Origin: Tieghemiomyces parasiticus
Lineage: Eukaryota > Kickxellomycota > Dimargaritomycetes > Dimargaritales > Dimargaritaceae
NCBI GenBank assembly: GCA_027575765.1
Contig: JANBPT010000234.1
Coordinates: forward strand, 1-52,174
DNA: 52,174 nucleotides
Direction: 5' to 3'
Below are positions 45,400 to 52,174 of this stretch, one piece after another. Each line of letters starts with the position of its first letter. Within the stretch, counting starts at the first letter, position 1. The notes under the pieces are model-generated. The model was not told the DNA's origin and made no database searches. It saw only the letters and a list, made by a program, of their open reading frames with translations. Position numbers and translations under genes: made by a program.

Positions 45400-46061
45400 C
45401 GTCTTGTGGGTGACCGTGCGAACAACGACCAAAGTGCAAAGGGTTCACGGAAAGAGAGGACAGGCGGTGGAGAAAGCGGAACTGGGTAGCCAAGTCGGCC
45501 AGGCTCATCAACGACCAAAGAGTATGCATAGAGAGCGAAGGGCGGCGGTCGCCTAAGTTTCCTCCACCCAAAGTCGGCCTTGCCTGGTTTCCAGTCGCCA
45601 ACTTGCACGTGACAAGCCGAGGCCTGGATGTCGAGCCTGGGTGCGGGCGTCCAGTATGCTGGCCGGTGACTGTCCTGTGTACCCCGGTCGCCACGGATAA
45701 ACTGGCATATGCCAGTCTACAGGGAAGGCGGCCGGCCCCAGTTCAGGAGCGGAAACCACGGCTAAATGTGGACGAATGCCCCCGATTTGCCCCTCCAAAC
45801 CTTTTGGGCCAGGCAAACCTACACCCTAGCGTAGCCAGGAACTGAAGGAGAGGCCGCGCAACAGACTTGTTCCACTTCTCACCGCTCTACCCACCTTACC
45901 TGCTAGTCGTCCGAGAGTTCCCATACCTACTTCTCTGCTACGACCAACTCTGACCCGGACCAAACCTTCCGCATTGTCCCCGCCCAGGACGCCATCCGCG
46001 ACTGCTCCGTCCCTTCGAACTCGACTTCTCACCCCCCTACCACCACCACCACCATCGTGAC
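45400..46061. other. Divergent promoter region of the hydrolase and PEX1 genes
   Basis: About 660 bp with no gene recognised. The last 200 bp before PEX1 are C/T-rich. Confidence 0.6.
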
Positions 46062-49000
46062 ATGACCGAGACCGCCACGGTGCAACTCGTGCCGCTCCAG
46101 ACGTGTTTTGTCAACCTACCGCCCGCCTGGGCCCACCCCTTATGGGACAGCGACGTGGTCAAGCAGGTCGGGCCCTACGCCGTCACCGTCCGCCTCACCT
46201 GGCCTTCCGCTGACGGCAGCGGCGGCACGACCCGCTCGGCCCTCGTCAGCTGGTCGGGGCACATCAGCCAGACCAGTCTGGGCGACACCGCCATCACAAC
46301 GAACCACCCGCTGCACGTTCTCGAACTCGACACCGCCTTCGGTCGCGCCCTGGGGCTTACAACAGGCACCACCGTAAATGTAGAGGCCCTGCCCGACGTG
46401 CCGACCTGTCGCAGCGCTCAGATGGAACCCCTGGCCAGCGACGACTGGGAAATCATCGAATTGAACGCCGGCCTCATCGAACAAACCCTGCTGTCCCAGG
46501 TTCGACTGATCGGCGCCGACCAGCCCGTCACCTTCTACGTGAACCCGTCCACCGTGGTGCGGCTACGGACGAGTAAGTTTTACGAGCCGTTACGTGTTGC
46601 CGACCGCTCATGCGGGCGACCTGGTGTGATAGCGAGATATACCCACTCCTTGCACCTTCTCTATTGCTTATCCCCGCTAACTCCCATTTTGCACACCTCC
46701 CCCCCTTTCCGCCCTGTCCATGACCTCATGTAGCTACGCTGGATCCCGACGCTCCCTATGCCCTTCTGGCGGATGCCTCCGAGATTGCTATCGCGCCCAA
46801 ATTACGACGGCCACGCGTGCAACCGAGTGGTGAAGCAGCGGTCCCCCGTACCTGCGTCGTGGCCCGGCTTCTAGTCGATCCAACCGTGACGGAGCACACC
46901 ACACTCCTTTGGCGCGAGGTTACCGTTGGACCACTGGGGATCCACCCGGCTACCCTAGCCCGGTTCGGGGAGCACAGCGACCCCATTTTCCGACTGACCC
47001 CTGCAGATCAGTCGGAGCACGACCTCTACGTTCGCCTCCGCCCCGATCCTGCTGTGGAGCCCGGCCACCTCCTCGCCCCTGCCTGGCTGGCGGTGGGCCG
47101 ATGGGGGGTCGGCCACCTTGCCCCGATCAAGATCCGCCGGGCCCGCGCCACGCCCACCAAGCCACAGACGCTGGTTCTTACCGGGCCGGACGCGACGCCC
47201 GACATGACCGCCACGTTTACAGCCGCCTTGCGTGCCGCAACATCATACACCAGCCCCCTCGTCCTCACCCGCGGCCAGCTCTTAACCCCCGCCGATGGGC
47301 CGGTAGAGAAAGCTGGTTGCGTTCAGCTTACTTGGGACGGCCCGGATCCCGCAGATTTTGTGGTGCTCGACACGGCCGACACCCTCTCGGCCCTAAAGGT
47401 GACCGTAATGCGCGGGGAAATCGACTCGCCAGCCACCACCGCCACCGACCTGCCCCCCGTAGGGCCCTTGGGCGGCCTGACTAATTTCCTCCAGACCCAA
47501 CGCCGTTATCTGGAGCACGGAGGCGAGACGGCTCACCCCGGGGTGGCTGTGGCTGTGGCCGGCGGGACCGGACTCCTACTCACAGGTCGGCCCGGTGCGG
47601 GTAAGTCTACCGCTGTCCGCTGGCTGGCTCACCAGCTGACCCGGCGGGATCCCTACCTGGCCGTGTGTTGGGTAGCCTGTCGCACCCTGGGCCACCGCTA
47701 CGGCCCGGATGGCACGGCACCGGCCCCTGTGGCCGATTTGTTGGCCCGTTTGGACGCCGGGGTGGCGACCGGAGGTCCGACCCTTGTGGTTCTCGACGAT
47801 TTGGACAGTCTGCTCCCGGCCGTCACTGAGCTCGGGGGCGGATCTGCAGGTCTGGCCGCCACCACGGACGGAGCTGCCGATCGGGTCGGCCAGTGGGTCC
47901 GTGCGCACGACGCCCGAGGGATTCTCCTGCTGGCCACCGCTGCTGACCGCCGCCGCGTCCACGCCCAGACGGTTGGCTGGTTTAGCCGGGCCACTGAGCT
48001 CCCAGCCCCCGACCGGATCGTCCGTCAGCAAATGCTGGAAGCCCTCCGATCCGCCACCAGTACCGTACCTTTCGCATCTGAGGTTGACTTGGCCGACGTG
48101 GCTCAACAGACCGAGGGATACATGCCCCGCGATTTGCGGGCGCTTCTCGACCGCGCTGCCCACGGGGCCCTGATGCGTGCCGCCCGGTCTCACCGGGTCC
48201 CGCGGCTGGAACCGATCGACTTGGTCCGGGCGTTGCGCGAGTACGTGCCGGCCGCCCTCCGTGGAGTCAGCCTCTTCAAATCGGCCGTATCATGGCAGGA
48301 TATTGGTGGCTTACACGATACCAAACGTGCCCTGATTGAGACCCTTGAGCTACCCGCCAAATTTGCCCGAATTTTTGCCAAGTGCCCGCTCCGCCTGCGC
48401 TCTGGGTAAGTGGCCCCCCCTTATGCCGTGAAAGGCAAGACGGCGGGAGGATGGTTGTCCGTGAGAGGAATATCCTTGTGGGTTACGAACGGTGCTATAC
48501 CAACTGATCGTTACACTGCGCGCTCAACTGACATGTTTGGGTTTCACCCTTTTCGTCTCTCGTTCACTCATCCACCCCTCTGTCACCCCTCCCATCCGTC
48601 ACCTCCATCCACCTTACTTAACCAGTATTCTTCTGTACGGTTACCCGGGCTGCGGCAAGACCCTCCTGGCCTCGGCGGTAGCCAAGGAGTGCGGGCTAAA
48701 CTTCATTTACGTCAAGGGACCCGAGATACTCAACAAGTACATTGGGGCTAGCGAGCAGGCGGTCCGCGACCTGTTTAAACGCGCCTCGGCCGCCCGACCC
48801 TGTGTACTCTTTTTTGATGAGCTAGACGCGGTAGCTCCGCGGCGCGGCCACGATAATACCGGTGTTACGGACCGGGTGGTCAACCAGTTCCTGACCGAAA
48901 TGGATGGTGCTGAGGGTCTACAGGGCGTCTATGTCCTCGCGGCGACCAGGTAAGTAGGCCCCCGGGAATGCAAAGGAGGGGTGATGGCGTTAGTGCCTTT

Positions 49001-50680
49001 TCTTATTTGCTGTATGAGCTGACCTCGTCACCGTATATCCGCCTGCTAGCGGATGCTTTGATCGGTCGATCCTATGAAATCCTCGCCTCGGTCGGTCCGT
49101 CCAGCTGCCTCGTCTACCCGGTGCGCTCTTCGACACTCGCCCTCATCCCAGGCCCAACTAACAACTGGCTGACGGATACCATCGACGCACTCTCTCTTCA
49201 ACTACGGTTCACACTCGCCTTTCCACTCCCCCCCTCCCGTTCCTGCTAGCCGACCGGACCTGATCGACCCGGCCCTTCTTCGCCCTGGTCGATTGGATAA
49301 GGCCCTACTATGCGGTCTGCCCGACGCCACAGAACGGCTCGACGTAAGTACGGGGCTCACCGACCAACCTTCATCCGTTCTCGTAACGCCTCCGGGCTCT
49401 TGCCGTATTAGCAAGGATCGAGACCCACCTGGTTCCTGCGCTACTAATCTTTCTATATATATATATCGTCCTCCCCTCCCCTCACTTCCAGATCCTCCGC
49501 AAAGTTGCTCGTACGGTCCGACTCGACAACGACCTTGATCTGCAGCCCTACGCCGACCAAACGGCCGGATTCACCGGGGCTGACCTTCAGGCGCTTCTCT
49601 ATAACGCCTACCTCGAAGCCGTCCACGCCCACTCGTTGTCCTCTCCGACAGTATCATCTGACGCACCCGAAGTGACCGGGACTTCGCTATCCCAGCCCTT
49701 CCACGTGGTACAAAAGGGCACCCGCACCAGCTCCACAGATCGGGAGGCCATGCAGGACTTGGCACGGAAGGTGAGACCAACTGCACCCTGAGTCGAAAAA
49801 GGCAGCTGCCGGATTGGGCTTTTAAATGGCCGTTCGGGGGCCAAGCGAATACCTAAGCCAGGGATCGAACACCCAGGCCAATATTATACCTACCTATCCC
49901 CTTCGTAGCTTGGCCCTGGGCCGCTTCAACATCCTACTCAGCGACCAACGGCCCGGTTCACGGTAGAAAATTTCCTCAGCTGCCCCCCCCCTCGTACCGA
50001 ATTATTTGATTCCTCCCAACTCACGCTTACTTTTATGTACCGCCTCCACTTTTTATTCGCCACGCCCCACGCCAAACCTCGCTACCCAGGTCGACCAAAT
50101 CCTCAGCGTTGACAAGGACACCATCGTCAGGGCGGCCTCGGCAACCATCAGCGATGCGACCCCGACGGTTCTACCGGTAAGTTCATGCTATTGGCCTTAA
50201 ACCCTTCGTCTCCAGTCTGCAGGGTGTCTCCCGACCGCAGTTAAACCGCCGACCTCCCTAACTCGGCTCCCTATCGAACACCCGCCCCTCCACTACCTCG
50301 TATTGCAGACGGTACGTAAGGAGCATCTACAAGGATCGCTTGCGCAGACCAAACCGTCCCTCACCGCCGACGAGGCCCGCCGTCTGCACAGTGTGTAAGT
50401 AGCCAACCCGAGGTGGCCCTGTAGAATATCTGGTGGCTATTATCGACGCCACAGCGGAGCTGGTCAGCAGTCTGCTTGGACCCCATGCTAACCCTAACCC
50501 CCACCTTGCTTATTGCACCCAATCCCACCTCGCAAATCTCGCCCGCTGGGTTAACCCTATCGCGGATCCCTCGTACCTTACACTCCCACCACCCTTCAAT
50601 TCAGCTACGCCCAGTTTCTGGACGGCAAGAAGGGTAAGGGTAAGCCTGCTATGGTAGGTCAGCATGCCAGTCTGGCATAA
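46062..50680 (+). CDS. PEX1: Peroxin 1, AAA-type peroxisomal export ATPase
   Basis: Eight exons fit: 46062-46572, 46734-48405, 48626-48949, 49250-49343, 49492-49770, 50090-50176, 50309-50394 and 50605-50680, giving 1042 residues. All donors are GTAAGT- or GTGAGA-like, acceptors end in AG, and every junction keeps phase. The N-terminal double-psi/beta-barrel domain ends with [20 protein letters not shown]1 has the Walker A GRPGAGKS (Lys461) and a Walker B ending Asp525-Asp526-Leu-Asp; Asp replaces the catalytic Glu, as in PEX1 generally. D2 begins [16 protein letters not shown] and has GYPGCGKT (Lys739), FFDELDA (Asp792, Glu793) and [17 protein letters not shown] spanning an exon junction. The C terminus [20 protein letters not shown] is typical. 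With PEX6 it extracts ubiquitinated PEX5 from the peroxisome membrane. Exons 6-8 are short, and the end at 50680 is the least certain boundary. Confidence 0.93.
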
Positions 50681-50960
50681 CTGACAATACAGGAACGCCT
50701 TCTACCGCACATTCTTGCTAGAAAAAATGAACTGAAAGTTCAGCCCGCTGCTTTAGTTTGGCAGGAATTGACCATGGGAGACTAGCCCATTGACACCAAT
50801 TGCTAATCGTATTCTCATATAAATTTACTGGTTAAGCTGTGTGCTGGGTACAAAAATGTCCAAATAGCCTAGTGCTCAACACCTAACACAGCAAGGAGGT
50901 CGAATTCAGTCCCAACCACAGTAAAAAAATGAAAATATCAATCATAAAATATATCTATAT

Positions 50961-51033
50961 AACCCTGACCGGGGGTCGAACCCGGGACTTCCGGCTTAGG
51001 AGGCCGACGCCTTATCCACTGGGCTATCAGGGC
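50961..51033 (-). tRNA. tRNA-Arg (anticodon CCU)
   Basis: The minus strand folds as a complete 73-nt tRNA without intron. The acceptor stem GCCCTGA pairs with TCAGGGT (G-U at the first pair), the D arm is GCCCAGTGGATAAGGC, and the anticodon stem TCGGC/GCCGG closes a seven-base loop CTCCTAA with anticodon CCT. The T arm CCGGG-TTCGACC-CCCGG has the conserved B box. The discriminator base reads T, unusual for arginine. It reads AGG codons. Confidence 0.96.
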
Positions 51034-51466
51034 TTTGGTAAAATTTTGATTTTTATGTATATATAACATAATGATATGGTTAACCATTTGTAAGTAGCGC
51101 TAACATTACGTTGTTGATTTCCTTTGCGGCAACATCCGATCTTTCTAAGTATATTTCTGTCTTCCGGGCAGCTATCTCTTGCTGTCGGTTTTTTTACTGG
51201 TCCGCCCAACTCTGGTTGGTGAACAATGTGACCTGTCCGATAATCCTTTTAGTATTTTGGTGGCTCCATCAGTTAGTGTGATCGCTGCCATGACAAAGGA
51301 CTTCCAACTTTACCCGTTTATCGGTCACCCCTGTGCTTTATACTATGTAGGGCTGGTTTTTTTCCTAGCTTCCGCGTTCGTCACGTAGTTTCCCGAATTC
51401 GCAACCATTACCTACACCAGATTACCTCACGTCTACCGCCTACTAGGTCTTACCACATCCACCCCC
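51034..51466. other. Intergenic region between tRNA-Arg and a possible right-edge gene
   Basis: About 430 bp, AT-rich at its left end (around 51040-51080). A 69-codon open frame at 51179-51388 has no recognisable family and is not called. Confidence 0.55.
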
Positions 51467-52174
51467 ATGTGTGCCTCCAAGCTCGAACCCGGCGTCCGGC
51501 TCACTTTTAACTCGGCAAACAACGCAACCGACCCTTTATTCCAGGATATATTTAACAGATATCCGGATGCCTCTGGCGGCTGTTATCTTACTAGAGTCGG
51601 CAAGGGTGAACAAGTCATTTCCCTGGGGCAACTTGCGAGTGTGGTTAAATACGCCCGTTATACAGCTGAGCAGGTCAGGCGGGTGACTTCTCTGGTTGCT
51701 GATCGTAAGCGGTGGGTTATCCGTTTACCATCTATCATTGCCATTGCATCAATAGCTACACCATTATCACATACCGTCATTTAATGTACCTAAACCGTGC
51801 CCGATAGGGTTATCTCCCTGCCTAAAGACCTGGTCTGCATTCTACAGTGACCAGAGCCAGGCCAACGCTGAAGAGAAAACGCATAGTCCGGTGAGCAGCC
51901 ATGCCAACCCTCAGCTCCGTGGTAAGGGACAGAGGGGGATAAGTTCCTCCCCTCGTTCTCGATGGTATTGGTAGCGAGTCCAGCAGAGACTGGGCAGGAT
52001 GCCGCCGCCTTGCCTTAAGCAGTACTACACTAACCCCAGGCTCTTTCGTATGAGAGAGGCACGTACCCTCCCGCTTGCCCCTGCCTCGTTGGCCCACACA
52101 CGCCGACACCATTCTCGGCTGGAGCATGCGCCTTCTCCCCATTCCCATCGCCCTTGTCTTACGTCGCCATCGAC
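51467..52174 (+). CDS. Possible multi-exon gene of unknown function (partial, runs off right edge)
   Basis: A model with three exons stays open to the window edge: 51467-51704, 51848-51890 and 52040 onward. The donors are GTAAGC and GTGAGC and the acceptors CTACAG and CCCCAG, with phases that match at both joins. The product begins MCASKLEPGVRLTFNS, includes SLGQLASVVKYARYTAEQVR, and passes into a basic stretch TRARPTLKRKRIV across the second exon; the visible third exon is His/Arg/Pro-rich. No family was recognised. Support is only signal quality and open frame; the first exon alone, ending at 51784, is the simpler alternative, and chance cannot be excluded. Confidence 0.35.

Noticed and set aside
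49860..49885. T-arm-like GGGTGTTCGATCCC on the minus strand inside a PEX1 intron
   Set aside because: The loop has the wrong size for a tRNA T arm and no acceptor or anticodon stem is present around it.
49910..49965. Possible extra PEX1 exon [18 protein letters not shown]
   Set aside because: Phase after the previous exon (ending 49770) does not fit, and the donor following it is weak. Direct joining to 50090 gives a correct frame and a better C terminus.
50488..50500. CCCTAACCC repeat resembling telomeric sequence inside a PEX1 intron
   Set aside because: Only about two units and within an intron; too short to call an interstitial telomere.

Overview
This window looks like GC-rich nuclear DNA from a filamentous or early-diverging fungus. 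The evidence is the gene content: fungal-type NADPH oxidases, HIR1, NPR3, PEX1, a CBK1/Orb6-type NDR kinase, an AMT/MEP ammonium transporter and a fungal DIP2/CMR2-type protein. Coding regions carry short spliceosomal introns of about 130-320 bp with strong GTAAGT-like donors. They are separated by long intergenic regions rich in pyrimidine tracts and G/C homopolymers. I cannot place the organism more precisely.

Layout, left to right: a DIP2-family gene on the minus strand that runs off the left edge (to 3613); an NDR kinase in three exons (6161-8347); two tandem NADPH oxidase genes (11881-13854 and 17838-19931); HIR1 on the minus strand in three exons (20395-23460); NPR3 in two exons (24303-26366); a minus-strand membrane protein of uncertain family (26944-27903); an ammonium transporter (31157-32629); a secreted, probably GPI-anchored SOD-like protein on the minus strand (33083-33976); about 5 kb without a confident gene; glucose-6-phosphate dehydrogenase in two exons (39083-40898); two small secreted thioredoxin-fold proteins (41956-42345 and 43468-43914); a minus-strand alpha/beta hydrolase (44380-45399); PEX1 in eight exons (46062-50680); a tRNA-Arg(CCU) gene on the minus strand (50961-51033); and a possible multi-exon gene of unknown function that runs off the right edge.

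Functionally the region mixes redox genes (two superoxide-producing oxidases, an NADPH-generating dehydrogenase, a degenerate SOD-like protein, two thioredoxin-like proteins) and nitrogen genes (NPR3 of the Npr2-Npr3 TORC1 regulator, and an ammonium transporter with a cluster of GATA-type sites upstream). Fungal gene order often carries no functional meaning, so these themes are inference.

The most notable observations are: 3' halves of the NOX pair that look homogenised by gene conversion; a short N-terminal motif present once in one oxidase and twice in the other; an extracellular SOD-like protein that appears to have lost three of four copper ligands; a secreted thioredoxin-fold protein with one of its two active-site cysteines missing; and a 46-nt internal exon in HIR1 that a single-frame reading misses.
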